A stretch of 64,000 nucleotides of DNA from Anastrepha obliqua (GCF_027943255.1 NC_072896.1:38528501-38592500); one strand, 5' to 3'; numbered from the stretch's first letter, positions 36,469 to 47,649 are shown. The notes: generated by a model from the letters alone, not told the origin. Made by a program: numbers and translations.

Positions 36469-37416
36469 AAGGGTGGTTAAATTTTAAGGGTCGATATTAA
36501 ATGTGAACCGTACCTTAAACGCCAAGCTTTTTCTGCATTGCATTTGACATTTTTCATTTTCAGACTAACTCAATTTGAACCATGGAAAGACACACAATCG
36601 AGCAACGCGTTAAAGTTATTCAGGCTTATTATGAAAACGGGCGTTCAAATTAAAATGCATATCGCGCACTTCGTGAAGAAAATCATCTTCAGTGATAAGG
36701 CACATTTTCACCTCAGTGGATTCTTCAATGAGCAAATTGCCGCATTTGGGCGAATGATAATCCAAGAGTGATTGCCGAAAAACCAATGCACCCACAAAGA
36801 GTGACTGTTTGGTGCGGTTTATGGGCCGGCGGCATCATTGGGCCGTACTTTATCCAAAATGAGGCCGCTCAGGCAGTTATTGTGTATAGTGTTCGCTTTC
36901 GTGAGATGATAACGAACTTTTTATTGCCTGAATTGGAAGATATGGATGTGGACGATATGTGGTTTCAACAGGACGGTGCCACTTGTCACACAGCTAACGA
37001 AACAATGGCTCTTTTGTGCGAAAAACCCAAATTTGGTGGCCGAATAATCTCACGTCGCGGCGATCTCAATTGGTCGCCAAGATCATGTGATTTGACACCG
37101 TTCGTCTTCTCTCTTTGAGGTTATTTGAAAGAAAAGATGTACGTCGATAAGCCAATAATAATTCAAGAGCTAAAGGATGAGATAATTCGGCACATTAACG
37201 GCATAGAACTTCAATTATGCCTCAGCGTCATCGAAAATTTTGACCATGGGATGGAGGTGTGCCGCCGAGGCCGCGGCGTCTATTTGGCCGATATTTTGTT
37301 TAATACGTATTTGAGCCACACCAGTATTATCGTAATAAAGAAAAATGATAATAATTTCCTAAAAAAAGTGTATTGTATTCAAAATCAACACCGGCCCTTG
37401 GAACTTAACCACCCTT
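36469..37416 (+). mobile_element. DD41D transposon, deletion derivative (G1)
   Basis: Inverted ends AAGGGTGGTTAA/TTAACCACCCTT are flanked by TA (36467-36468, 37417-37418). Protein pieces are a helix-turn-helix start (RHTIEQRVKVIQAYYENGRS), then an abrupt jump to KIIFSDKAHFHLSGF, WFQQDGATCHTANETMALL and a C-terminal part to about 37300. In G3 the spacing from the second Asp (QQD) to the last (TPLD) is 41 residues; here the last Asp is Val. G1, G2 and G3 share the same internal deletion. Confidence 0.85.
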
Positions 37417-37418
37417 TA

Positions 37419-39215
37419 GTTGTCTACATATGAGCGTGCGCGGGTGCAGATGTACGAAAGAAGGGATGTTGGAGTTGTTAGCCAGTACTTATACTCATAC
37501 AAACAATATTATGAAAGTTTGACCAAAACAATGAGCTATAACTGCAACTACTTCGCATGGCAAGTGATGAAGGTACAGAAGTATTGGAGCAATAAGCAGT
37601 TTTGTTTTATGAGTACTGGGCCTAAAGGATAATACATGCCAGCGCAATCCGTGTAAAAGCAGAGATGGAAGGGTATATGGAAGAAAATAGATGGTAAGGG
37701 CTATGTTATGTTGGTGTTGAGTTAGAAAATTCCTTCCACATACGAATGCATGCATAGATTAAAGTGGAGAAAACGACCGACACTCTACAGCAAAACTCAA
37801 CACAAAAAGAACAACAAACAAAATCGCCAAACAAGGCTATAATAATGCCGATGGCAGCGCAGCACAAAATGTGTACAATAGTTGCAGCGCCATAGTTGAG
37901 CATACAAGCGACAACAAACGCACACACAAATACGTGTACGGCTGTTGGTTGCCATACGTGTCTGCATGCTACGAATACAATGCACCGCACAGGAAAATTC
38001 TCCTGAAAGCAATTTACAAAAGTTTTTCCATCAAAATCCGCTGTCAGGATAAATATCCTGAAAATAGCCAGGCGTATGCTGAGGCAGCGGCAGCAGCAGC
38101 ACAAAAAACAGCAACAACAACAGTGAAAATAATCGCCAGCTAAGGCAACTAAAGCTCTGGAAATATGATTTATGAATGCCTGCCTGCCTGCTCACTTATG
38201 TGTATACGAGTGCACCGTTATAACTAAGTGTGTGTGTATATGTGCACATACTTGTATACACCGAACAGCGGTGCTCTCCAACTCCATATGTTTCACTATC
38301 CTCTGTCATCCTCTGCACTGCTGTCGTCACTTAAACGGTTCTCATTCTATTGGCCCACTTCCTGGTGTAGTGCACAAAAATTTTAAATAAAAAAAAAGAA
38401 AATTGGGAGTAGAATGTTAAATAGCGCGAATGGTTCCTTAAATTATGCCACATCCTCTGCTGCATTTCATGTTTGCGGTCATCTTCCTCCATCGCTATCT
38501 CTATCCCTCTCTCCATCTGCAGTTTTGTTGCTTCACATCACATCAACCTAGTAACGTTCGGAACATTCCTCCATTTATCGTCATTGTTGCCATATTTTTT
38601 CGTTCTTTCACCTTAATAGCGGACACCATATTTTCTCCGATATTCCAAAGCATCGACGCTTTCACCTCCACTTCAGTGTCAGAACTAAGTAAAATTATTT
38701 TTCTCCTTTCATCGCCTTATGTGTGTGTGTAAATCACTTCAAGTAAGTATTTTAAATTGCGCGCATTTAACAAGCAACAATAAAAAATAACAAAAACACA
38801 AAAAACCCATTGTTCAAACTTAACACAATAAAGACAATGTGATGTATGCTAAGACAATAAATTGCTGGGTCATGGCGGGACAGCACTGGGTACTTGTGGA
38901 CAGCCGTAGTTCATAGGTGGAAAGAAAAGAAATATAACGCTTTTCGAGCATTGCTATAAATATATATATTCATTTATTATTTTACTACGTGCATTAAAAA
39001 TACTTGCAGGTAAAACGAAGTAGGTTAATATTTTGACTCAGATCGAGTAAAATTAAGAACAAATGCTATTCGGTGGTTTTTTCTGATTTATACGAAGAAA
39101 AATTAGAAAAATTAGAAAGAAACAACGGGGCTCGTTTGGAAAATCTGTACAGAAATAAAAACTACTCAATTGTTTGGGGTAAACCTTTTTTATTTTTCGA
39201 AATAGCCTCCTTTTA
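37419..39215. other. Intergenic DNA, no gene supported
   Basis: A 90-codon frame at 37871-38143 ends in an Ala/Thr run encoded by GCAGCA and ACAACA repeats. It has no recognised domain. CT-rich sequence lies at about 38490-38520. Confidence 0.4.
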
Positions 39216-39218
39216 GGT

Positions 39219-40325
39219 AGATACCCATGAAATGAGACTTTTTTTCAATTTCAAACGTTTATTAACAAAAAATGGTTACAAATTAAATATTAAAAATAAA
39301 ACCCATCGCTAGCGGCACATTTTCCCATCTCTCAAGCATTTAGTGGATGCCGCACCAAAAAAATTGCCCGTCTTTGGCCGCAAACCAATAATCGAGCCAT
39401 TTTATGGCTTCTTCGTGAGAATTGAAGCGCTGCTCGGAAAGTGCGTGGCCCATCGATGCAAACAAATGATAATCGGAAGGCGCCAAGTCTGGTGAGTAAG
39501 CCGCATGCACCAGCGGTTCCCAATCGTACGTCTCCACCAATTCCCGGGTCGCTCTTGTTCGATGTGGCGGTGCATTGCCATCAAGAAAAAATACTTTGTG
39601 ACGCCGATCGGCATATTCTGGGCGTTTTCGGTGTACAGCGCTGTTCAAATCGGCCAATTGTCGTTGGTAGCGTGCACCGTGAACTGTTTCACATGGTTTT
39701 AATAGCTCGTACCAAATCATACCACGCTGATCCCAGAAAAGCACACAGCATAGCCTTGCGACCGAAGCGATTTGATTTTTCCGTTTGTTTTTGGCTTGCG
39801 GCCGGGCGATCGTTTACGCTTGGGATTGGAGAAATACACACATTTTTCATCACCCGTAACGATTCGATGCAAAAAGGACTTTCTATTGAACCGGGAGAGC
39901 AGCATTTCACAAGTGGTTTTTCGGTTCTCTTGCTGCCTTTCTGTCAGTTCATGCAGCACCCATCTTCCAACCTTTAAAATCATGTCCATGTCTTTCAAAC
40001 GTTTGGAAATGGAATTTAGGCTGACTCCCAACTGTTCTGCCAACATTTATTGCATTTGACTATAATCTTCATCCAACAATGTTTGCAGTTCGGCGTCCTC
40101 AAACTTTTTTGGTGGCCGGCAACGGTCCTCGTTCTCCACGCTGAAATCACCCCTTCGGAATTTTTCAAACCACCTAGAGCACTGTGCTCTACTTAGAGCA
40201 TGTCCGCCCTAGCTTCTATGTATAAGCATTTGATGAGCTTGAGAAGCGTTTTTCTTCAATTGATAACAGAAAATCAACGATGTCCGCAAATCGTAGTTTG
40301 AAGGCACGAAATTCGACATTTTTAA
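39219..40325 (-). mobile_element. Mariner copy C, fused to another mariner
   Basis: The inner terminus TACCCATGAAATGAGAC is at 39222, as in copy A. Minus-strand pieces are IVTGDEKCVYFSNP (first Asp), FLDGNAPPHRTRATREL where the second catalytic Asp is Gly, and SPDLAPSDYHLFASM (third Asp). At about 40325 the sequence stops matching copies A and B, 5' of the MSNFVPS-like start, and switches to mariner D. The lost Asp and a frameshift near 39730 make it inactive. Confidence 0.8.
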
Positions 40326-40611
40326 GATGCCTTAGTTTTTTGATGCCTTCCGAATAATAGGATTTGTCCAAGTCTGAAAAATAATCATTCCCTTCTGCAA
40401 TCTCATCCCCCTTTGAATAAAATCTTTTTCTAGCCAACCATTTATTCACATTAGGGAACAAAAAGTAATCCGAAGAATCTGAGGGAGCCAAGCCTGGAGA
40501 TTAAGAGTGATATGAAACGAGTTATTTCTATTAATTTTGCGACCAAAAGTTCTGAGGCCAGCTGGTGTTTTCTCGTGATGAGAAAGGAAAATCACTCAAC
40601 TTCTACGATTC
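40326..40611 (-). pseudogene. C-terminal fragment of a second mariner (D)
   Basis: The minus strand encodes SSDYFLFPNVNKWLARKRFY and DLDKSYYSEGIKKL, a mariner C-terminus of a type unlike A-C. Upstream DNA keeps the HHDNAPAHSS-like block in damaged form. The fragment ends abruptly at copy C on one side and at the RTE insertion on the other. DNA beyond the RTE (41812 onward) may continue it, but I could not confirm that. Confidence 0.65.
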
Positions 40612-40624
40612 AAACGAATGCTTT
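40612..40624. repeat. 13-bp target duplication, left copy
   Basis: AAACGAATGCTTT here equals 41799-41811 exactly and flanks RTE copy 3. Confidence 0.9.
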
Positions 40625-41798
40625 CTTCTTCTTCGCGATAACCGCTTACGCGATTTTGGCCGAGTTTAACAAAGAGCGCCAGTCGTTTCTTCCTCGTGCT
40701 AACCGGCGCCAGTTAGATACATCAAGTGAAGCCAAGTCCTTCTCCACCTGATCTTTCCAACGCAGAGGAGGCCTTCCTCTTCCTCTGCTACCACCAGCTG
40801 GTACCGCATCGAATACTTTCAAAGCCGGAGCGTTTCTATCCATTCGGACGACATGACCCAGCCAACGAAGCCGCTGGATCTTTATTCGCTCCGCTATGTC
40901 TATGTCGTCGTAAAGCTCATACAGCTCATCGTTCCATCGCCTGCGATATTCGCCATTGCCAACGTGCAAACTTCCAAAAATCTTCCGCAGAATTTTTCTC
41001 TCAAACACTCCAAGCGTCACTTCATCGGATGTTGTCATTGTCCAAGCTTCTGCGCGATACGTTAGGACGGGCATGAGGAGAGCCTTGTAGAGTGTTAGTT
41101 TTGTTCGTCGAGAGAGGTCTTTACTGCTTAGTTGCCTACTTAGTAGCAAATTAGCACTTGTTGGCAAGAGAGATTCTACGTTGGATTTCAAGGCTGACAT
41201 TGATATCGGTGTTAATGCTGGTTCCTAAATAAACGAAGTCCTTTACAAGCTCGAAATTATAACTGTCAACAGTGACGTGGGTGCCGATACGCGAGTGCCC
41301 CGACTGTTTGTTTGAAGACAGGAGGTACTTCGTTTTGTTCTCGTTCACCACCGGACCCATTCGCTTTGCCTCTTTATTCAGTTTGGAGAAGGCAGAATTA
41401 ACAGCGCAGTTGCTAAGATTGATGATATCGATATCATCGGCATACGCCAACAATTGTACGCTCTTATAAAATATTGTGCTTGAGCGATTAAGTTCTGCGA
41501 CTCGTACGATGCTCTCCAACATCAGGTTAAAGAAGTCACACGACAGCGAGTCACCCTGTCTGAAACCTCGTTTGGTATCAAACGGCTCGGAGAGGTCCTT
41601 CCCAATTCTGACGGCGCTGCTGGTGTTGAGCAACGTCATCCTACATAGCCGTATTAGTTTTGTGGGGATACCAAATTCAGATATCGCGGCATACAAGTAA
41701 CTCCTTTCCGTACTGTCGAATGCAGCTTTGAAATCGACGAAAAGATGGTGTGTGCCGATTCTCCTTTCGTGGGTCTTTTCCAAGATTTGGCGTATTGT
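40625..41798 (-). mobile_element. RTE-type LINE, 5' truncated (copy 3)
   Basis: The minus strand carries the RT palm (FVDFKAAFDSTERSYLYAA, GFRQGDSLSCDFFNLM, LLAYADDIDIINL) and the C-terminal region ending LLNSAKIA, over two overlapping frames (41984-41151 and 41200-40646), so one frameshift is present. The 5' break falls at about residue 622 of the intact protein. The 3' end has the ATCGC-GTAA-GCGGT hairpin and a GAAGAAGAA tail. A perfect 13-bp target duplication shows a true insertion, in relatively recent time. Confidence 0.95.
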
Positions 41799-41811
41799 AA
41801 ACGAATGCTTT

Positions 41812-42449
41812 ACATAAAGAAATAAAGCGATCTGGCTGAAATTTGGATGTTCTTCCAATAGATGCTCGTAACTAGATATAACCCCAATAGGTAGTAATGT
41901 CATCTCTCTGACTTTGCACGTACTTTTCAAACGGCCCTCGTAGCTATAAATATTTCTTATATAACTCTGTACAGCGTGGTCCATGTAGCGGATATTTTTT
42001 TAATTATATCCAAATTTCACAGTGAGAGCTCTCTGCTGATTGAAATGAGTTGCCTTAAGTTCGTGCAGCGTTGGGAATATTTCCCGCGTTCGACTCGTCA
42101 CTTCTCTGCTCGCTATGTTTTAGGATCTGCTCGCTTTACCAAAAATTTACACGTGAAAGGAACAACAGAATTATCAAGCAATATTCGCTGTTAGCTGGAA
42201 GGGGGATACCTCATAAAACTGGTATTTTCGTTGCTGCCAGCTTTCTCTTCTGATATTAAGTGAGTTTCATAGGACCGCGTACGTAGAGAGTAAATTTATT
42301 TGTTGTTTCAGCTTTGCGAAATCTCATTTGGTGTTGTCCGTCGTGTTCGCACATGGCAGCTCCGTTCCTAGCAACTATTTACATATCAACAATATTTCAG
42401 TTTCCTATTATTTTTTTAAGTTCTGTAGCTCTTAAAAACACCCGATATA
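41812..42449. other. Unassigned DNA ending in a transposon-like terminus
   Basis: The right part ends with the complement of TATCGGGTGTTTTTAAGAG (42430-42449), like the left end of the element at 15013. A minus-strand frame upstream of the RTE (41984-41812) has no recognised domain. No matching second terminus was found. Confidence 0.3.
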
Positions 42450-42785
42450 ACTCCCATTCTCTGTGAGTTAATTTAATTCCAAAAATTAACAGGCAGCTCA
42501 AATAGCATTTTACTAAAATATGTGTGTTTATTTAAACTTCGATCCGGATTGAATTAACACTTCCTTCCTTGTTTTCTTTTCCTAATTTACGCAATGCAAA
42601 AATCTAAAAATTTAATTTATCAAAGGAATTTAACGAAAACTCCAAAAATACTACCCAAGCGCAATTAAGAGGCAATACTCGATAGGCGATGCCTAAATGT
42701 TCCTCGAACAGCAAGGCAAATACAAATACAACTACTGGCTACAAATACCAGAAACAATTAATGCAAAGAAGTGCCAGGGTAAGGT

Positions 42786-42986
42786 GTGATAACAAATTTG
42801 AACTGCCGCCACAGCACTTGCAACATTCTGAAGAAGTGTCACAGTGAGTGCACCAAAAATATTATCCCCGGCCACATTTGCTACCAGCCCGAGGATATGA
42901 GCAAGCACGAGTTTTCGTATGCCTTTTGCAAAAGACTCGAATGCATAGGCCTGGTTGCAGCTGCCAATGTGGCAGATTGCCATTAA
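42786..42986 (+). CDS. Candidate exon of a small cysteine-rich protein
   Basis: The frame is closed by TAA at 42780-42782 on the left and TAA at 42984-42986 on the right, and there is no ATG at the start, so it would have to be a terminal exon. It has eight cysteines in 66 codons, spaced C-x4-C-x5-C-x3-C-x9-C-x15-C-x4-C-x11-C. Codon third positions are clearly C/G-rich, unlike the surrounding DNA. A possible acceptor AG lies at 42782-42783, but it lacks a good pyrimidine tract. I do not recognise the family. The even cysteine count suggests an extracellular disulphide-bonded product, which is inference. Confidence 0.35.
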   Translation: MITNLNCRHSTCNILKKCHSECTKNIIPGHICYQPEDMSKHEFSYAFCKRLECIGLVAAANVADCH

Positions 42987-43295
42987 CCGCATCGTCGCAC
43001 ATTAACACTTGGCAAATGAGTTGAGTTGAGTTGCAGGCGTATGTATATATCTGGCATACTTTCGATTTAAGTAGTCACATCGGTCGCCTGTAAGTTTGTA
43101 TAAGCTTTGCAAATGATGCAAATCTCTTGCACCCAACAGCAGCAGTGTATTCAACGCGCGCCACACATTCAAATCATCTTGTAACAACTCCGACTTCCTG
43201 GTATCATGCATCCAACAATAAAGCAAAAACAACACTAGTTACTCATACATGCGCACACACAGAGTTGTATTCAAGTGCAGGATGTTAAGGTAAAT

Positions 43296-43454
43296 ATGGA
43301 AATATTCAAGATCAGACAGCAAAAGTGTTGCAGCCATCTCAGAATGGACGTCAGTCAGGTGCCTTTTGCACTGCTATTTACACTTTTGCTCGTGCCACGT
43401 GAAGGTGGGTCCCTTGAATGCGCTAAAAGCAACATATCTGGTATACTCGTATAA
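43296..43454 (+). CDS. Short ORF with hydrophobic leader
   Basis: A 52-codon frame runs from ATG to TAA. An internal Met (codon 17) would start MDVSQVPFALLFTLLLVP, which looks like a signal peptide: short N-region, hydrophobic core, then REGG. GAAG|GTGGGT just after the core could be a splice donor, in which case this is a first exon. It lies 0.3 kb downstream of the eight-cysteine exon on the same strand. No family recognised. Confidence 0.2.
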   Translation: MEIFKIRQQKCCSHLRMDVSQVPFALLFTLLLVPREGGSLECAKSNISGILV

Positions 43455-43812
43455 ATATCAGTGAGGGGAGCTTCAGTTTAATGCAGATCCTGGTACGCAA
43501 CTGCCTGCATAAGCCAAGGACTCGTAAACAAATCTTGTGCCTACAAATGACTGAATGGTAGAGAGAACGGCTGATTATGCTGCAAAAGGTTCGGTGCACT
43601 TAGTTAATGGACCAACTGTGTAGCTGTGTGTGCTGTAATGCATACGCATTTGCTGATGGCTCAACTTGTGACAATTTGCAGTGAGTGGCGACACTTTTTC
43701 TTTCTTCTTTTGTAAAATTTTAGATGGGTCAGTGTTATTTATTACACAACGAATTGCTTTTTTCACAACAACAAAATGTTTTACTACATACGAAAAGTCA
43801 TCTTGTGTGAAA
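43455..43812. other. No gene recognised
   Basis: TATAAATA at 43450-43457 is followed at 43473 by TCAGTTT, which resembles an arthropod TATA plus initiator pair, but the spacing (25 nt) is short and no ORF of note follows. Confidence 0.3.
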
Positions 43813-43814
43813 TA

Positions 43815-44755
43815 AAAGGTGGTTAAGTTCCAAGGGCCGGTGTTGATTTTGAATACAATACAATTTTTTTAGAAATTTATTATCATTTTTCTTTATTATG
43901 ACAATATTCGTATGGCTCAATTACGTATTAAACAAAATATTGGCCAAATGGCCGCCGCAGCCTCGGCGGCACATCTCCACCCGATGGTCCAAATTTTCGA
44001 TGACGCTGAGGCATAATTGAGGTTCTATGCCGTTAATGTGTCGAATTATCTCATCCTTTAGCTCTTGAATTATTGCTGGCTTATCGACGTACACCTTTTC
44101 TTTCAAATAACCCCAAAGGAAGAAGTCCAACGGTGTCAAATCACATGATCTTGGCGGCCAATTGGCATCCCGCGACGTGAGACTATTCGGCCATCAAATT
44201 TTTCGCGCAAAAGAGCCATTGTTTCGTTAACTGTGTGACAAGTGGCACCGTACTGTTGAAACCACATATCGTCCACATCCATATCTTTCAATTCTAGCCA
44301 TAAAAAGTTCGTTATCATCTCACAATAGCGAACACTATTCACAGTAACTGCCTGACGGGCCTCATTTTAGAAAAAATACGGCCCAATGATGCCGCCGGCC
44401 CATAAACCGTACCAAACAGTCACGCTTTGTGGGTGCATTGGTTTTTCGGCAATCACTCTTGGATTATCATTCGCCCAAATGCGGCAATTCTGCTATTGAC
44501 GATTCCACCGAGGTGAAAATGTGCCTCATCACTGAAGATGATTTTCTTCACGAAGTGCGCGATATGCATTTTGATTTGAACGCCCGTTTTCATAATAAGC
44601 CTGAGTATCTTTAACGCATTGCTCGATTGTGTATCTTTCCATGGTTCAAACTGAATTAGTCTGAGATTGAAAAATGTAGAATGAAATGTAGAAAAAAACT
44701 CGACCCTTAGATGGGGTTCGCATTCAACATCGGGCCTTAAAATTTAACCACCCTT
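43815..44755 (-). mobile_element. DD41D transposon, deletion derivative (G2)
   Basis: Inverted ends match G1 and are flanked by TA (43813-43814, 44756-44757). Minus-strand pieces are the helix-turn-helix start, the same deletion junction as G1, WFQQYGATCHTVNETMALL where the second catalytic Asp is Tyr, and PLDFFLWGYLKEKVYVDKPA. A frameshift lies near 44140. Inactive. Confidence 0.85.
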
Positions 44756-44757
44756 TA

Positions 44758-45284
44758 TATAGAGCTATGGGTATCACTCTCACGCAGCTAAAAAAAATCA
44801 CCCGATAATTATGAAAATTACTTTTTTGTTTTTCAATATCGATTTACAGCTCTTCATACGAAGTGCTGCAAAGGCACAAAATATAAAAGGCATCCCTCTA
44901 ACAGTAGGGGGTGAAGGAAAAGGCAAAAGGCTAAAGGAGGTGAGGAAATATTGAGGAGTTCACAAAATTTTCTTTTTGTTTTTTTAGAAGTATTTTCCCT
45001 TTAAACTTTAAGCCAAATAATTGTCGCTCTAAGAGAAAAAAAAATTTTCTACAGGTTTCTTTTCTGCTGATAGAAAAAAAATTAACTCCGGCCCATTGTT
45101 TTGGTAAATAAATTGTTTTTTAGTTTTTTCTTAAAATTTAAAAAAATTGTTTAAAAAAATTTAAAATTTGTAAATGTTTAAAAACAAATTTTTTAAATAT
45201 TTTCTTAATTTCTTTTTCAGATTTCGATAACTTTAATTTTTTTTAACTTGGAATTTTTACTTTCAAATGTGAGCTAATTCTTAT
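44758..45284. other. AT-rich DNA, nothing recognised
   Basis: Near 44795-44812 the complement of ATCGGGTGATTTTTTTTAGC resembles the terminus seen at 15013 and 42449. The rest is poly-A/T-rich DNA. Confidence 0.4.
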
Positions 45285-45299
45285 GGAGAAACAAAATTA
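45285..45299. repeat. 15-bp target duplication, left copy
   Basis: GGAGAAACAAAATTA here is repeated exactly at 45621-45635, on either side of SINE S7. Confidence 0.9.
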
Positions 45300-45620
45300 A
45301 AAAAATAAATAAATAATTGGCGCGTACACTTCTGTTAGGTGTTTGGCCGAGCTCCTCCTCCTATTTGTGGTGTGCGTCTTGGTGTTGTTCCACAAATGGA
45401 GGGACCTACAGTTTCAAGCCGACTCCGAACGGCAGATATTTTTATGAGGAGCTTTTTCATGGCAGAAATACACTCGGAGGGTTGCCGTTGCCTGCCGAGG
45501 GGCGACCGCTATTAGAAAAATGTTTTTATTAATTTTGCTTTCACCGAGATTCGAACCAACGACCTCTCAGTGAATTCCGAATGGTGATCACGCACCAACC
45601 CAATCGGCTACGGCGGCCGC
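45300..45620 (-). repeat. tRNA-derived SINE, full-length (S7)
   Basis: The minus-strand head GCGGCCGCCGTAGCCGATTG begins at 45620, with the A-box-like TAGCCGATTGGG and B-box GGTTCGAATCTC (about 45546-45557). The body follows, then CTCGGCCAAA, 18 nt, GCGCCAATTA and a (TTTA)n tail. A perfect 15-bp target duplication fixes both ends and gives a length of 321 bp. It has no ORF and depends on a LINE for movement; the 3' end points to the RTE family. Confidence 0.95.
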
Positions 45621-45635
45621 GGAGAAACAAAATTA

Positions 45636-46237
45636 CATGATTGAATTTTGATTTTGAACGGACGCTTCATTCACTGCGCGTTCCAATCGGTGTAGTAAAG
45701 CGAAATCTCTTATTTTTTCCTGGCCTTTAGCATAGTTAGAACGACTCGATTTAGCTCAAATATGCACGCTTTTGGACAACAACTTGTCGTCCTTTCGAAA
45801 GGAATTATATACCTGTAGTGCCTCTCCTAAAAGTCCTCACCTCCGCGGTAAGCACTTGCTGCCAGGTTCCCGGATGCAAAATAGCCGCCCAAAAAAGCGA
45901 TTGTTGCTTCTGGCGAATTACTTTTAAATGCGTGGCCTGCCGTTGTTCACAATTCCTATCTTATTCAAATATACATGCAAACACACATTTCTATTGGTCA
46001 AAGCTGTCTATTTTGGGACGACACTCGGTTCATTTCTTGACAGTACAGGTAACAATTAAAAGTTATTGACGATGACAAAAGACCGCCACAAAGCTACACT
46101 TTGATACCTTAGCTTGCTGCAGAGCTCACAATAATCAATTTAATTCCTGCCAATAGTGGCAGATAAAAGGAAGGGCCTCTGCGTAGGAAAGTTTGAATTT
46201 TTAAGTAGCATTCGTTAGAATGAAGAAGAAGCCATAG
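45636..46237. other. Unassigned DNA
   Basis: A plus-strand frame at 45818-46069 has eight Cys codons but mixed composition and no recognised motif. I do not call it a gene. Confidence 0.35.
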
Positions 46238-46296
46238 GCGTGTCCAAAATCGCTTAAGCGGTTTTTGCGCCAATCAGAAACAAGAAGAAGAAGACT
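46238..46296 (+). repeat. RTE 3'-terminal fragment
   Basis: CCAAAATCGCTTAAGCGG, then GCGCCAATCAG and AAGAAGAAGAAG match the last about 50 bp of the RTE, including the hairpin (ATCGC-TTAA-GCGGT). Either an extremely 5'-truncated insertion or the surviving end of an older copy. Confidence 0.7.
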
Positions 46297-46499
46297 TGCT
46301 TGCGGAGTCCAGTGCAAGATATCTAAGGTAAACAAATATATCTGCATCAACTTCATTAAAAATAAAACCAGCAGAAGTGAACTTAAACTCTTCAGTAAAA
46401 TATAGTTTAATACCATTGAGAAATAGCACAACAAACGAAGCAACTCACCTCTTAGGAAATAAGTACAACGACGTATTCTGAATTACTGACATAAAAATA

Positions 46500-46670
46500 A
46501 AATTTTGTTTTTAATAATCAATTTATAATGCTCTATTAGCTCCTTAACCGTCTCAATCTGTCGAACATTCTTATAAATATTTTTCGCCAAATCCTACATA
46601 TCTTCAATTGGGCTTAGGTCTGGGCTTAGCGCTGCCCATTCCGACATCGGTATTAGATATTAGGTAATTA
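46500..46670 (-). pseudogene. Tc1-like transposase C-terminal remnant
   Basis: The minus strand reads MSEWAALSPDLSPIEDM, stop, DLAKNIYKNVRQIETVKELI, matching the SPDLNPIExxW end of Tc1 (DD34E) transposases. Nothing else of the element is seen. Confidence 0.6.
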
Positions 46671-46794
46671 GCTGAAACAACCTCTTTAGTAGTGTAGGAG
46701 ATAAAATAGAAATTGATGAATAAATATTTTTTGAGAAAAATAAAAATTCACCACATTTTCTGAACACACCTCGTACTTTAGCTTATTTAACTTC

Positions 46795-46885
46795 AAGTCA
46801 AGCTCTTCTCGTTTTTTCATGATACGAGCTTTCAATTAGTTTGACATCAAGTTTTATGCCAAGATATCTGGCCTCGTCGACGCAT
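46795..46885 (-). pseudogene. Small LINE RT fragment
   Basis: The minus strand gives ARYLGIKLDVKLIESSYHEK, like the (K/R)YLGI-x-LD motif after the RT palm of non-LTR elements. Confidence 0.4.
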
Positions 46886-47394
46886 GAGATTATCAAGGAA
46901 AATTTACTTCTAAGTTATTAACTTAATTTACTTATAAGTTACGTTACAAGTGTACTACAAAGATTTTATTTACGATCTCATACGATACAAAATATCACCA
47001 CAATGCTGAATCAAAAAATTTAAAAAAAAATTGCATACAAAGAATGCTTAATTATTAAGAGAAAATAAATCAGTTGAAATAAAAATGCATAAATACTTCT
47101 TTCCTTCAAGCAGATGTACAGAAAATAGAAAAACAATGCAGAGCCTTGCGAGTCTTAATCCAACACTCCACGAAATGAGCAACAAGATCTCGGAAATTTT
47201 TTTCTAAAACATGGTATACCAAAAGATATTGAGCTTTGTTCTAAACCATAGTGCGCGCCAGCCAACACAAGCCGATCATGGAACAAAACCCACCACCTTT
47301 AGACAGAGGGAAATTTTTTACTTAACCAACTACTTAATATGCACCCTTATTATATTACGTGCACATATGTAACTTCTTCATTACACGTACATAT
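46886..47394. other. AT-rich DNA, nothing recognised
   Basis: No supported ORF. M2 begins at the right end. Confidence 0.45.
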
Positions 47395-47649
47395 CGCACT
47401 TGTTACGTTAAAGCGTAACAACTCAAAATGAAAAGGAAAAGAGTAACAACTCAAAAATTTGTTATCTTAGCGCAACTACTAAACAAATAAGAATGAAACA
47501 ACCGTTATATTGTTTTTAATGATATTTTCGTGCAATTACATATTTTTTTCCTTGTAATACCTATTCTATTAATATTTACGGAAACAGTTTTTCGTCTCTA
47601 CTGAAAATGTTCAGATTTTGAGTTGTTACGCTTTAACGTAACAAGTGCG
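47395..47649. mobile_element. MITE with hairpin-bearing inverted ends (M2)
   Basis: A 255-bp element flanked by ATAT (47391-47394, 47650-47653). Both ends read CGCACTTGTTACGTTAAAGC, then GTAACAACTCAAAAT. Each end folds into an 8-bp stem, TTGTTACG/CGTAACAA (47400-47407 with 47414-47421). The outer CGCAC and inner CAACTCAAAAT are identical to M1; the stem sequences differ. No ORF. Confidence 0.8.

Noticed and set aside
37706..38143. Host exon on either strand
   Set aside because: Frames on both strands are open, driven by CAG/ACA repeats; no recognised domain or splice sites.
43450..43480. TATA plus initiator core promoter
   Set aside because: Spacing is short and no convincing ORF follows; left as a note only.
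45540..45620. tRNA gene
   Set aside because: A- and B-box-like segments are present but no proper cloverleaf or anticodon arm; it is the SINE head, repeated at 28.5, 11.3 and 7.3 kb.
45818..46069. Cysteine-containing ORF
   Set aside because: No regular cysteine spacing, AT/GC composition not codon-like, no neighbours in support.
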